Positions 55,641 through 64,000 of a stretch of DNA of 64,000 nucleotides are shown piece by piece. The first letter of the stretch is position 1; each line of letters starts with the position of its first letter. A program made the translations under genes and the position numbers. The stretch covers positions 124,001 to 188,000 of the forward strand of contig NZ_JBHTIF010000001.1 in NCBI RefSeq assembly GCF_042677005.1, given 5' to 3'. Origin of the DNA: Lysobacter_I brunescens (lineage in GTDB: Bacteria; Pseudomonadota; Gammaproteobacteria; Xanthomonadales; Xanthomonadaceae). A model generated the notes under the pieces. It searched no databases, was not told the DNA's origin, and was given only the letters and a program-made list of their open reading frames with translations.

Positions 55641-58600
55641 TCACCCCATCGCCATGCGCACGTTGCGGAACATCCGCAGCCACGGCGAGGCTTCCGGCCA
55701 GTCGGACGGGGCCCAGCTCATGTTGACCGTGCGCGGCGTGCGCTCCGGATGCGGCATGAGGATCGTGGCGCGACCGTCGCGGCTGGTGACGCCGGCGATG
55801 GCGTGCTCCGAACCGTTCGGGTTGGCGGGATAGCTGCTCGCCGGACCGCCGTCGCTGGCGACGTAGCGCAGCGCCATCGTCACGCTGTTGCGATCGAGGT
55901 CGTCGTCGAAGGTCGCGCGGCCTTCGCCGTGGGCGATCGCCACCGGGATGCGCGAACCGGCCATGCCCTGGAAGAACAGCGACGGCGAGGCGGCGACTTC
56001 GAGCATCCCGAAGCGGGCTTCGAACTGCTCGCTGCGGTTGCGCAGGAAGCGCGGCCAGTGTTCGGCACCGGGAATGATCCCCTTGAGCTGCGACAGCATC
56101 TGGCAGCCGTTGCACACGCCGAGCGAGAAGGTGTCCGGGCGTGCGAAGAACGCCGCGAAGGCATCGCGCAGCGCGGCGCGTTCGAGGATCGAGGTGGCCC
56201 AGCCGCGACCGGCGCCGAGCACGTCGCCGTAGCTGAAGCCGCCGCAGGCGGCGAAGCCGCTGAAGCCGTCCAGCGCGACGCGGCCGGCGATCAGATCGCT
56301 CATGTGCACGTCGACCGCCGCGAAGCCGGCACGATCGAACGCGGCGGCCATCTCGATCTGGCCGTTGACGCCCTGCTCGCGCAGGATCGCGACGCGCGGA
56401 CGCTTGCCGGTCGCGATGTACGGCGCGGCGATATCCTCGGCGGCGTCGAAGCTGAGCTTCGGCTGCAGGCCCGGCGCATCGAAGCGGCGCACGGCGGCGC
56501 GCTCCTCGTCGGCGGACTCGGGGTTGTCGCGCAGGCGCTGCATGGCGTGGCTGACCGACCACCACGCATCGAACAATGCTTCCCAACGCCACTCGGCGAC
56601 GACTTCGCCATCCTGGTGCACGCGCACCGCGCCGGCAGTGGTCGGCCGTGCGATGCGCTGCGCGCATTCGATCAGGCCGTGCTGGGCGACGAGGTCGGCG
56701 AATTCGGCGCGATCCTCGATCGCGATCTGCACGATCGCGCCCAGTTCCTCGCAGAAGAGCGTGCGCAGGGCATCGTCGCCCCAGTCATCGAGGGTGATGT
56801 CGAGGCCGAGGTGCGAGCAGAAAGCCATTTCGGCCAGCGCCGCGAACGCGCCGCCATCGGAACGGTCGTGATAGGCGCGCACCAGGTTGCGCTCGCGCGC
56901 GTCGCGCATGAGTTCGTACAGGCCGCGCAGGCGCTCGGGATCGTCGAGGTCCGGCACGGAATCGTCGCCGTGGCGACCGCCGAAGCCGTCGTAGACCTGC
57001 GACAGGATCGAACCGCCGAGGCGCTGCTTGCCGGCGCCCAGGCCGATCAGCCACAGCTCGGTGTCGGCATCGCGCGACAGCAGCGGCGTGAGCTGCGTGC
57101 GCGCGTCCTCGACCGGCGCGAACGCGCTGACGATCAGCGACACCGGCGACACCGACTTGTGCGCCTCGCCATCCTGCTGCCACTGCGCCTGCATCGACAG
57201 CGAATCCTTGCCCACCGGGATGCTGAGGTCGAGCGACGGGCACAGCGCCATGCCGACCGCCTTGACCGCGTCGAACAGGCGCGCGTCCTCGCCGGGATGC
57301 CCGGCGGCGGCCATCCAGTTCGCGGACAGCTTGACCTGCGCCAGCGACGGCACCGGCGCGGCGATCAGGTTGGTGATCGCTTCGCCCACGGCCATGCGCG
57401 CGGCGGCGGCGGCATCGATCAGCGCCAGCGGCGTGCGTTCGCCGACCGCCATCGCCTCACCGGCATTGGTGTCGAATCCGGCGAGCGTGATCGCGCAGTC
57501 GGCGACCGGCATCTGCCACGGACCGACCAGCTGGTCGCGCGCGGTCAGGCCGCCGACGGAGCGGTCGCCGATGGTGATGAGGAAGTTCTTCGCCGCGACC
57601 GTCGGATGCGCGAGCACGCGCAGGCCGGCCTCGTGCAGGTCGATGGCGCGGCCATCGAGAGCGCGCCAGTCCATCGGCGCAGGGCGACGAGTGTCTCGGT
57701 GCATCTTCGGCGGCTTGCCGAACAGCACGTCCATCGGCAGATCAATGGCCATGCCCCCAGCGACGCCCGCTGCGCGCGCGTCGCCTTCCGGCGGATGCGG
57801 CCGCGCGTCCACGGTCGCGCCGTAGCCGACCACCAGGCGTTCTTCCGCCGTCGCCACGCCGACCGCCGCGAACGGGCAGCGCTCGCGCGCGCACAGTTCG
57901 GCGAATTCGGCCAGGCGATCCTGCGGCACGCCGAGCACGTAGCGCTCCTGCGATTCGTTGCACCACAGCTGCATCGGCGACAGCGACGGATCGTCGGTCG
58001 GCACCTTGCCCAGGTCGATCACGCCACCGACGCCGCTGTCGTGCAGCAGTTCGGGAATCGCGTTCGACAGGCCACCCGCGCCGACATCGTGGAACCACAG
58101 GATCGGATTGCGCTCGCCGAGCGCGACGCAGCGGTCGATCACTTCCTGGCAGCGACGCTCCATTTCCGGGTTGTCGCGCTGGACGCTGGCGAAATCGAGG
58201 TCTTCGGCGCTCTCGCCCGAGGCCACCGAGCTGGCGGCGCCGCCGCCGAGGCCGATCAGCATCGCCGGGCCGCCGAGCACGATCACCGCGTCGCCGGCCG
58301 ACAGCGTCTTCTTCGCCACCATCGGGCGATCGATCGCGCCGAGGCCGCCGGCGAGCATGATCGGCTTGTCGTAGGCGCGGACCAGGCCGTCGCCATCGCG
58401 CAGCTCGAAGCTGCGGAAGTAGCCGGTGAGGTTCGGGCGGCCGAATTCGTTGTTGAAGGCTGCCGCGCCGATCGGGCCGTCGAGCATGATCTCCAGCGCC
58501 GGCGCCATGCGCGGATTGAGCGCGCGCTCGGCTTCCCACGGCTGCGGCAGCGTCGGGATGCGCAGGTGCGAGACGCTGAAGCCGCAGAGCCCGGCCTTGG

Positions 58601-59561
58601 GCTTGCCGCCGCGACCGGTCGCGCCTTCGTCGCGGATCTCGCCGCCGTTGCCGGTGGACGCGCCGGGGAAAGGCGAGATCGCGGTGGGATGGTTGTGGGT
58701 CTCGACCTTGATGCAGAACGCGCTGGGCGTCTCGGCTTCGGCGCGGTACTCGGCCGTCACCGGGTCGGGACGGAAGCGCTTCGCCGGATAGCCCTCGACC
58801 ACCGCCGCGTTGTCGCTGTACGCCGACAGCGTGTGGTCGGGCGTCTGCTGGTGGGTGTGCTTGATCATCCTGAACAACGACAGCGGTTGCTCGCGCCCGT
58901 CGATCGTCCAGCTGGCATTGAAGATCTTGTGCCGGCAGTGCTCGGAGTTGGCCTGCGCGAACATCATCAGCTCGACGTCGTGCGGATCGCGGCCCAGCTC
59001 GGTGTAGCGGGCGCGCAGGTAGTCGATCTCGTCGTCGGCCAGGGCCAAGCCCAGGCGCGCGTTGGCGGCTTCGAGCTGCGCCAGCGGGATGACTTCCAGA
59101 TCGCCGCGCGCCGGCACCGCGAACAGCGCCGAGGCGTCGTTCGCGTCGGCCAGCAGCGACTGGGTCATCGGGTCGTGCAGCACCTTGGCGACCGGGGCCT
59201 GCGCGACGGGGTCGGACGGCCACCCGGCGACATCGATCCGGGTCCCGCGCTCGACGCGGCGGACCGGCTGCCCGGCGCCGCGCAGCAGCTCGCCGGCCTT
59301 GCTCGCCCAGGGCGAGATCGTGCCCAGGCGCGGCGCGACGAAGCGCGAGACGGCGCCATCGGCGAGGGGCTCGCGATGGCCGTGCGCTTCGAGGATGCGC
59401 TGCAGGGTGTCGGCGTCGGGCGTGTGGCCCGGTTCGGGCTCGACCCAGTAGGTGAACCAGGCACCGACGATGCGGAGACCGGGAACGAGGGCCTGGAGAC
59501 GGGTTTCGAGACGGTCGCGGCGGAACGGCGATAGGGCCGGCAGGCCCTCGAGGACGATCAT
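55641..59561 (-). CDS. purL: Phosphoribosylformylglycinamidine synthase
   Basis: Fourth purine step: FGAR, glutamine and ATP to FGAM. It is the large single-chain form of 1306 residues. It has an N-terminal PurS-like part, two AIRS-like ATP domains (FAQANSEHCRHKIFNASW, then ETHNHPTAISPFPGASTGNGGEIRDEGATGRG), and a C-terminal glutaminase with the nucleophile in LGVCNGCQML and the His/Glu in MPHPERTPR. The start is at 59561 (MIVLEGLPALS); the upstream frame is open but low in coding character. It stands alone. Confidence 0.97.
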   Translation of the reverse strand: MIVLEGLPALSPFRRDRLETRLQALVPGLRIVGAWFTYWVEPEPGHTPDADTLQRILEAHGHREPLADGAVSRFVAPRLGTISPWASKAGELLRGAGQPVRRVERGTRIDVAGWPSDPVAQAPVAKVLHDPMTQSLLADANDASALFAVPARGDLEVIPLAQLEAANARLGLALADDEIDYLRARYTELGRDPHDVELMMFAQANSEHCRHKIFNASWTIDGREQPLSLFRMIKHTHQQTPDHTLSAYSDNAAVVEGYPAKRFRPDPVTAEYRAEAETPSAFCIKVETHNHPTAISPFPGASTGNGGEIRDEGATGRGGKPKAGLCGFSVSHLRIPTLPQPWEAERALNPRMAPALEIMLDGPIGAAAFNNEFGRPNLTGYFRSFELRDGDGLVRAYDKPIMLAGGLGAIDRPMVAKKTLSAGDAVIVLGGPAMLIGLGGGAASSVASGESAEDLDFASVQRDNPEMERRCQEVIDRCVALGERNPILWFHDVGAGGLSNAIPELLHDSGVGGVIDLGKVPTDDPSLSPMQLWCNESQERYVLGVPQDRLAEFAELCARERCPFAAVGVATAEERLVVGYGATVDARPHPPEGDARAAGVAGGMAIDLPMDVLFGKPPKMHRDTRRPAPMDWRALDGRAIDLHEAGLRVLAHPTVAAKNFLITIGDRSVGGLTARDQLVGPWQMPVADCAITLAGFDTNAGEAMAVGERTPLALIDAAAAARMAVGEAITNLIAAPVPSLAQVKLSANWMAAAGHPGEDARLFDAVKAVGMALCPSLDLSIPVGKDSLSMQAQWQQDGEAHKSVSPVSLIVSAFAPVEDARTQLTPLLSRDADTELWLIGLGAGKQRLGGSILSQVYDGFGGRHGDDSVPDLDDPERLRGLYELMRDARERNLVRAYHDRSDGGAFAALAEMAFCSHLGLDITLDDWGDDALRTLFCEELGAIVQIAIEDRAEFADLVAQHGLIECAQRIARPTTAGAVRVHQDGEVVAEWRWEALFDAWWSVSHAMQRLRDNPESADEERAAVRRFDAPGLQPKLSFDAAEDIAAPYIATGKRPRVAILREQGVNGQIEMAAAFDRAGFAAVDVHMSDLIAGRVALDGFSGFAACGGFSYGDVLGAGRGWATSILERAALRDAFAAFFARPDTFSLGVCNGCQMLSQLKGIIPGAEHWPRFLRNRSEQFEARFGMLEVAASPSLFFQGMAGSRIPVAIAHGEGRATFDDDLDRNSVTMALRYVASDGGPASSYPANPNGSEHAIAGVTSRDGRATILMPHPERTPRTVNMSWAPSDWPEASPWLRMFRNVRMAMG

Positions 59562-59732
59562 GTCCGGTGTGGTGTTGTGCGCGGGCCGCAGATTGTACCG
59601 GATGCGGTCACCCCGGGACGGCCGGGATGCACCCGGCCTGGCCTTGCGCTTCGACGCCCTCCCCGGAAGGCGGGGAGGACAGAGGTCGGGGCGACACGCC
59701 AATCGCCCGGAGCAAGAACGCACTCATCCCGG

Positions 59733-59757
59733 CCTTCCCCCGCCTTGCGGGGGAAGG
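59733..59757. terminator. Hairpin downstream of dsbC
   Basis: A perfect 11-bp stem CCTTCCCCCGC/GCGGGGGAAGG with a CTT loop, just after the dsbC-like stop. A similar smaller hairpin CCTCCCC/GGGGAGG follows at 59659-59679. No T-run. These may be REP-like rather than true terminators. Confidence 0.6.
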
Positions 59758-59766
59758 AGGCGGGAC

Positions 59767-60591
59767 TCAGGGAGCGCCGGCAGCGGCACCGCCGGCCGTG
59801 GCCTGGGCGCCCTTGCCCTGGGCGGCCAGCTTGTCCAGCGATTCCAGCATCTTGTCCGGCGGCAGGTAGCCCGGGAGCATCAAGCCGTCTTCGTTGATGA
59901 TCATCGGCGTACCAGTCAGGCCCATGCGGCGGCCGGACTCGTACTGGTCGGCGACCGGGTTCTTGCAGGCCATCGGCGGCACCGGGCGACCGGCCTTGGC
60001 GTCGGTGAGCGCCTGGCGGCGGTCGCTGGCGCACCACACGGACTGCATCGCGAGACCGTCCGGACTCCGCAGGCCGGAGCGCGGGAATGCGAGGTATTCG
60101 ATGGCGATGCCGCGCTTGTTGTACTCGGCGATGTCCTCGTGCAGCTTGCGGCAGAAGCCGCATTCGATGTCGGTGAAGATCGCGACGCGGTGCCTGGCGG
60201 GGCCGACCGGAGCGAAGACGATGCGGTCGGAGGCCGGGATCTTGGCCAGTTCCGCGCGGCGGACCACGCTCAGGCCGAGCTCGCTGAGGTTTTCCTTCTT
60301 CGCGATGTCGAACAGATAGCCATCGATCATGTAGCGGCCATCGTTGCTGACGTAGACCGTCTGGCCTTCGGTGATCACTTCCATGAAGCCCGGGATCGGC
60401 GCCGGGGCGATGCGATCGAGTTCGGCCTTCGGCGCGATGCTGGCGAGCGCCGCACGGATCCGCTTCTCGACGTCGCCCTCGGGCTTCGTAGCGGCAGCGG
60501 ATGCGCCGGCCTTGTCGGCACCGGCCGGGGCGGTCTGGGCGCAGGCGGACAGGCTGAGGGCGCACAGCAGCGCGAAGACCGGATATTTCAT
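59767..60591 (-). CDS. dsbC: DsbC-family thiol:disulfide isomerase with lipobox
   Basis: A 274-residue periplasmic disulfide isomerase. The active site is CGFC (C144, C147) in FTDIECGFCRKLH, inside a thioredoxin fold; residues about 40-110 form the N-terminal dimerisation domain (RIRAALASIAPKAELDRIAP...VYVSNDGRYMIDGYL). The C-terminal 25 residues are Gly/Ala-rich. The start at 60591 gives a signal sequence ending LSAC (Cys17), a lipobox, followed by AQTAPAG. If lipidated it is membrane-tethered, unlike soluble DsbC of enterobacteria. Earlier in-frame Mets have no ribosome binding site. Confidence 0.9.
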   Translation of the reverse strand: MKYPVFALLCALSLSACAQTAPAGADKAGASAAATKPEGDVEKRIRAALASIAPKAELDRIAPAPIPGFMEVITEGQTVYVSNDGRYMIDGYLFDIAKKENLSELGLSVVRRAELAKIPASDRIVFAPVGPARHRVAIFTDIECGFCRKLHEDIAEYNKRGIAIEYLAFPRSGLRSPDGLAMQSVWCASDRRQALTDAKAGRPVPPMACKNPVADQYESGRRMGLTGTPMIINEDGLMLPGYLPPDKMLESLDKLAAQGKGAQATAGGAAAGAP

Positions 60592-60778
60592 GCGAGCGGG
60601 TTCCATCGTCTGAAAAGAGTGTCTGGACATGAGGGGACCGTCCTGGTCCGGGAAAGTTCATCGATTGTCGCACGGCCCCCGGGGGCCGGGACGTCGGCGG
60701 GCGTGACGGGAATTGCCGGATGCGCAGGCCTGCGGCGGCGTCCGGCAAGCCGTTCCGGGAGGCTCGCCGCTGGCCGAC

Positions 60779-61744
60779 TCAGCCCCGGGGATGGTGCTGC
60801 GCATGCAGGCGCTTGAGCTGTTCGCGGGCGACCAGGGTGTAGATCTGGGTGGTCGACAGGCTGGCATGGCCCAGCAGCATCTGCAGCGCGCGCAGGTCCG
60901 CACCGTGGTTCAGCAGGTGGGTGGCGAAGCTGTGGCGCAGGCCGTGCGGACTGATCCGCGCCGGATCGATACCCGCCGCCGCCGCGTGCCGCTTCACCAG
61001 CGACCAGAACGCCTGGCGGCTGGGCGGTTCCGCGCCGGCGTCGAGGAACAGCGCGGCCGGGGCCCGGCGCCCGGCCAGCACCGGCCGCGACTCCGCCAGG
61101 TAGCGCTGCAGCCAGTGCTGCGCCTCCTCGCCCAGCGGCACAAGCCGATCCTTGCCGCCCTTGCCGGTCACCCGCAGCACGCCCTGGCGCAGGTTCACCG
61201 CCGTCGCCGGCAGGCCGACCAGCTCGCTCACGCGCAGGCCGGCGGCATACATCAGCTCCAGCATCGCGCGGTCGCGCAGGCCGAGGGGCGTGGACTCGTC
61301 CGGCGCCGCCAGCAGGGCCTCGATCTCGCGCTCGCCCAGCGCCTTGGGCAGCGAGCGCGGCAGCTTCGGCGGATCGAGCAGCGCCGTGGGGTCGTCCGCA
61401 CGCTGTCCGCGCCGCAGGCGCAGGGCGAAGAACGCGCGCAGCGTCGACAGCAGCCGGGCATTGCTGCGCGGCGAGTAGCCCTGCCGCGTGCGCCAGGCGA
61501 AATAATCGAACAGCGCCGCGCGATCCGCGGCGGCCAGGCCGCCGCCCGCCCCGTCGCGCCAGCGCGCGAACCCCTCCAGATCACGGCGATAGCTGGCCTG
61601 CGTCTGCTTCGCCAGCCCCGCCTCGGCCCAGATCGCCTCGATGAAATCGCCGATCGCGGCGGCATCGGCGTCGCGCAGCGGAGGCAGGGCCTGCGCGCGC
61701 ATGCGGCGCTCGGCGGGCGTGGTCGCGGTCGAAGACGTGCTCAT
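60779..61744 (-). CDS. xerD: Site-specific tyrosine recombinase XerD
   Basis: Recombinase resolving chromosome dimers at dif with XerC. It is 321 residues: an N-terminal core-binding domain, then the catalytic domain with Arg in AAGLRVSELVGL, HGLRHSFATHLL, the GHASLSTTQIY segment, and the nucleophile Tyr302. TGKGGKDRLVPLG is typical of Xer. The start at 61744 (MSTSS) faces the RDD gene 48 bases away. XerD rather than XerC is preferred from overall likeness and the single chromosomal context. Confidence 0.9.
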   Translation of the reverse strand: MSTSSTATTPAERRMRAQALPPLRDADAAAIGDFIEAIWAEAGLAKQTQASYRRDLEGFARWRDGAGGGLAAADRAALFDYFAWRTRQGYSPRSNARLLSTLRAFFALRLRRGQRADDPTALLDPPKLPRSLPKALGEREIEALLAAPDESTPLGLRDRAMLELMYAAGLRVSELVGLPATAVNLRQGVLRVTGKGGKDRLVPLGEEAQHWLQRYLAESRPVLAGRRAPAALFLDAGAEPPSRQAFWSLVKRHAAAAGIDPARISPHGLRHSFATHLLNHGADLRALQMLLGHASLSTTQIYTLVAREQLKRLHAQHHPRG

Positions 61745-61791
61745 CCCGACAGCGTACCGCGAGCGCCACGGCCGCCGGTTATCCTGTCCCG

Positions 61792-62271
61792 ATGACCGAC
61801 CCCGCCCCGACACCCGCTTCGCCATCGCAGGCAGCGAAGCCCTACCTCCTGCTGCGCCTGCTCGCCCTGTTCTACGACCTGTGGCCGGTGGTCGCGGTGT
61901 GGATGCTGATCTCGGCGCTGTTCAATGCCGGCTACTACTTCGCCGGCCACAGCGAACGCGAGATCCTCGAAACCGCCAGCCCTCTCGGCGTGCTGCTCTG
62001 GCTGTGCTGCCTGCTCGCCACCGGCGCCTACGCCGTCGCCAGCTGGGCGCGCGGCGGGCAGACGCTGGGCATGCGCCCCTGGCGCCTGCGCGTCGTCGGC
62101 GTCGACGGCGCCGCACCGACCCGCACGCAGCTGATCCGTCGCTTCCTCGTCGGCATTCCCTCGCTGCTGCTCGGCGGTCTCGGCTTCTGGTGGGCCTGGA
62201 TCGACCGCGACCGCCTCACCTGGCACGACCGCGCCAGCGGGACGCGGATCGTGCGGGTGGAAAAGCGCTGA
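61792..62271 (+). CDS. RDD family membrane protein
   Basis: A 159-residue inner-membrane protein with hydrophobic helices at about residues 28-48, 64-86 and 122-138, and the conserved RDD-type positions (Arg in LLRLLALFYDLWP, Asp in WIDRDR and WHDRASGTRIV). Function of these small RDD proteins is unknown; a transport role is often assumed. It is divergent from xerD and in one unit with the kinase and Thg1-like genes. Confidence 0.88.
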   Translation: MTDPAPTPASPSQAAKPYLLLRLLALFYDLWPVVAVWMLISALFNAGYYFAGHSEREILETASPLGVLLWLCCLLATGAYAVASWARGGQTLGMRPWRLRVVGVDGAAPTRTQLIRRFLVGIPSLLLGGLGFWWAWIDRDRLTWHDRASGTRIVRVEKR

Positions 62272-62297
62272 TGCGCATGGCCTCGCCGTGGAGATGA
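62271..62297 (+). other. Eight-codon minicistron linking RDD and kinase genes
   Basis: ATG at 62271 overlaps the RDD stop (TGATG), reads MRMASPWR, and its TGA (62295-62297) overlaps the kinase ATG at 62294 (ATGA). The kinase has no usable ribosome binding site, so ribosomes may be handed over by this minicistron. Confidence 0.45.
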
Positions 62298-62731
62298 TCC
62301 TGTTCGTCGGCGCGCAGGGCGTCGGCAAATCCACCTTGTTTCACACGCGCTTCCGCGACACCCATGTCCGCATCAACCTCGACATGCTGCGGACGCGACA
62401 CCGGGAAGCAGGCCTCGTCGACGCCTGCCTGGCCTTCAAGCAGCGCTTCGTCGTCGACAACACCAACCCGACCGTCGCCGATCGCTCGCGCTACCTTGCG
62501 AAAGCGCGAGCCGCCGGCTTCGCATGCCATGCCTACGTGTTCGAGGCGCCCTACGACGACCTCATCGCACGCAATGCTGCCCGCGAGGGCGCATCGCGCG
62601 TGCCCGACGCCGCGATCCGCACCACCCTGCATCGCCTCGAGCACCCGACGCATGCCGAAGGCTTCGACCGCCTGTTCAAGGTGATCGTGCATGCCGATGG
62701 CCACTTCGACGTGACGGAAACGCCGCCATGA
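62294..62731 (+). CDS. Polynucleotide-kinase-like P-loop protein
   Basis: A 145-residue P-loop kinase. The Walker A motif is GAQGVGKST at residues 6-14, directly at the N-terminus, followed by INLDMLRTRHRE, the RFVVDNTNPTVADRSRYL segment and a C-terminal lid with Arg. The VDNTNPT motif is shared with 5' polynucleotide kinases of the T4 Pnkp type and related tRNA-repair kinases. A GTG at 62288 could extend it by two residues. Its stop overlaps the Thg1-like start (ATGA), so the two proteins are very probably partners. Phosphorylating RNA 5' ends is an inference. Confidence 0.85.
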   Translation: MILFVGAQGVGKSTLFHTRFRDTHVRINLDMLRTRHREAGLVDACLAFKQRFVVDNTNPTVADRSRYLAKARAAGFACHAYVFEAPYDDLIARNAAREGASRVPDAAIRTTLHRLEHPTHAEGFDRLFKVIVHADGHFDVTETPP

Positions 62732-63486
62732 ATTTCGACGACCTCGACCGCAAGTTGCGGATCCACGAAACCCTGCACGACCAGCATGTGCTGCCGGGCA
62801 TCCGCATCGTCATCCGCCTGGACGGGCGGAACTTCACCCGACTGACCAAGATCGAATGGGGCCTCGAAGCGCCGTTCGACATCCGTTTCCGTGATGCCAT
62901 GCTGGCGACGACCCGGCACCTGATGGACTGCGGCTTCGGGGTGTCGTACGGCTACGTGCAGAGCGACGAGATCTCGCTGCTGCTGCGCGCGGACGACGGC
63001 ACCTTCGATCGCAAGGTGCGCAAGCTCCTGTCCGTGCTGGCGGGCGAAGCCAGCGCCTGCTTCAGCCTCGCGATGCAGCGCCACGCCGGATTCGATGCGC
63101 GCATCAGCCAATTGCCATCGGACGCGCTGGTAGTCGACTACTTCCGCTGGCGGCACGAGGATGCGCATCGCAATGCGCTCAATGCCCACTGCTACTGGCT
63201 GCTGCGCGGCCAGGGCGAAAGCGCGCGCAGCGCGACCGCACGACTGTCGGGCCTGAGCATCGCCGAGAAGAACGAACTGCTGTTCCGCCACGACATCAAT
63301 TTCAACGACCTGCCCGCCTGGCAGAAGCGTGGCATGGGCGTGCATTGGGAAACGTACGAAAAGGCCGGCCGCAACCCGCGTACCGGCGAGGCCACGACCA
63401 CGCAGCGCCGTCGCCTGCGCACCCACGAGGTCCTGCCGCTGGGCGAGTCCTATGCCGACTTCGTCCGCGCGCGCCTGGCGGAGTGA
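62728..63486 (+). CDS. Thg1-like 3'-5' polymerase (tRNA-His guanylyltransferase family)
   Basis: A 252-residue member of the Thg1/TLP family, which adds nucleotides in the 3'-5' direction to RNA 5' ends. The polymerase-like palm is visible: IRLDGRNFTRLTK with metal-binding Asp32, and QSDEISLLL with Asp80 and Glu81. ARLSGLSIAEKNELLF and MGVHWETYEK follow as in other bacterial members. Bacterial tRNA-His genes usually encode G-1, so TLPs are thought to repair 5'-truncated tRNAs rather than add G-1. It is coupled to the kinase gene, which could prepare the 5' end. Confidence 0.9.
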   Translation: MNFDDLDRKLRIHETLHDQHVLPGIRIVIRLDGRNFTRLTKIEWGLEAPFDIRFRDAMLATTRHLMDCGFGVSYGYVQSDEISLLLRADDGTFDRKVRKLLSVLAGEASACFSLAMQRHAGFDARISQLPSDALVVDYFRWRHEDAHRNALNAHCYWLLRGQGESARSATARLSGLSIAEKNELLFRHDINFNDLPAWQKRGMGVHWETYEKAGRNPRTGEATTTQRRRLRTHEVLPLGESYADFVRARLAE

Positions 63487-63490
63487 TCGA

Positions 63491-64000
63491 TCACACCCGG
63501 CAGCCGCGCCTGCGCATGCTTTCGATGATCGAAGCAGTGCTCTCCGGCGACCGGCGCAGGGCGGCGCGGAGATCGCCGCACATCCGCTTCCGCGTCGCAG
63601 CCTGCATCCAGCCACCGAACGAGCGGTCCTGGATCGCCTCCTCCAGCGCAGCCGGTTTGGGGTCGAAACTCGTGTCGCGGCGCGCGAGCGGATCGCGGCG
63701 GAAAGCAGAGGGATCGATGTCCGATGCACTGGATCGCCCCGCTCCCGGCATGGGTCGCCATGCGTCATCCGCCACCACCGGCGCCTGCGACGAAGGAGCA
63801 GACGCTGCAGCAGCATCCAATGGCGAAGGCATGGACGACACGATCGCGGCTCCAGATCGCTCGCGCTGCGGTCGCGCCGATCGTCGCCGAGCCGCATGCG
63901 CTTCCGGCGGAATGCGCATCGCATCGGCGGTCGCAGCTTCGGGGCGTTCGATCCAGACCACTTCGAGCGCGTCATCAGCGCGATCAGCGCGCGCCATCCG
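63491..64000 (-). CDS. Protein of unknown function, possibly cut by window edge
   Basis: A reading frame of at least 168 residues that ends at 63491, only a few bases from the Thg1-like stop (convergent). An ATG at 63997 lies three bases from the edge, so the true start may be outside. The first half is rich in Ala, Arg and Ser and looks disordered; the C-terminal 60 residues (FGGWMQAATRKRMCGDLRAALRRSPES...IIESMRRRGCRV) look folded and include two cysteines. No family was recognised. Confidence 0.6.
   Translation of the reverse strand, partial: RMARADRADDALEVVWIERPEAATADAMRIPPEAHAARRRSARPQRERSGAAIVSSMPSPLDAAAASAPSSQAPVVADDAWRPMPGAGRSSASDIDPSAFRRDPLARRDTSFDPKPAALEEAIQDRSFGGWMQAATRKRMCGDLRAALRRSPESTASIIESMRRRGCRV

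Noticed and set aside
55581..59534. Plus-strand open frame of about 1300 codons antisense to purL
   Set aside because: PurL is intact and unambiguous on the minus strand; the antisense frame is low-complexity Arg/Ala/Asp/Val.

Overview
The window is high-GC gammaproteobacterial chromosome that looks like the Xanthomonas/Lysobacter group (Lysobacteraceae). Pointers are the gene content and order (one ilv-leu-thr biosynthetic block with leader-peptide attenuators, an ahpC-ahpF-oxyR-rubrerythrin block, a sugar-poor PTS made of EIIA-HPr-EI only, rlmM, an xerD-type recombinase) and REP-like inverted repeats typical of these genomes. Most genes are densely packed and ordinary housekeeping. No CRISPR array, intact prophage, insertion sequence or complete tRNA/rRNA gene was seen. 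The species is not identifiable from sequence alone.

Layout. 1-7.8 kb: a malonyl-CoA synthase-like gene cut by the left edge, a secreted seven-repeat beta-propeller protein, a trans-acting enoyl reductase-like oxidoreductase, thiC behind a TPP riboswitch, and a CASTOR/POLLUX-type ion channel. 7.9-25.6 kb: an almost uninterrupted branched-chain and threonine block. A Leu/Ile/Val-rich leader peptide with a well-formed attenuator precedes ilvD-ilvC-ilvG-ilvM-ilvE-ilvA-leuA-leuC-leuD-leuB. A REP-like repeat, a promoter and a Thr-rich leader peptide then precede thrA-thrB-thrC. Together these genes carry aspartate (with asd elsewhere) to threonine, threonine to 2-oxobutyrate, and on to isoleucine, valine and leucine.

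25.6-31.8 kb is the main accessory region. Two unrelated secreted pectate lyases (PL3 and PL1) flank a secreted YCF48/BNR-like propeller and a membrane-anchored helical protein of unknown role. The two lyase genes share a homologous upstream block of about 350 bp including a near-palindromic operator, so they are probably co-regulated. 31.8-40 kb: a small membrane protein, proline iminopeptidase, prmC, and a peroxide-defence cluster (OxyR box, ahpC, ahpF, oxyR, rubrerythrin, DUF3501). 40-47 kb: an NTF2-like secreted protein, an operon of LuxR-type regulator, hybrid histidine kinase and receiver protein, msrA and a 7TM diguanylate cyclase.

47.3-55.5 kb: glnS, an isolated 3' end of a tRNA-Ser gene, a Cys-rich lipoprotein, a nucleoside deaminase, rlmM carrying a REP doublet inside its reading frame, an RlaP-type RNA-repair nucleotidyltransferase, the PTS proteins and a methyltransferase. 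55.6-64 kb: purL, a DsbC-like disulfide isomerase with a lipobox, xerD, an RDD membrane protein, and a two-gene unit of a polynucleotide-kinase-like P-loop protein and a bacterial Thg1-like 3'-5' polymerase, ending in a gene cut by the right edge. The kinase and Thg1 pair, with RlaP about 10 kb away, make a candidate RNA-repair system.
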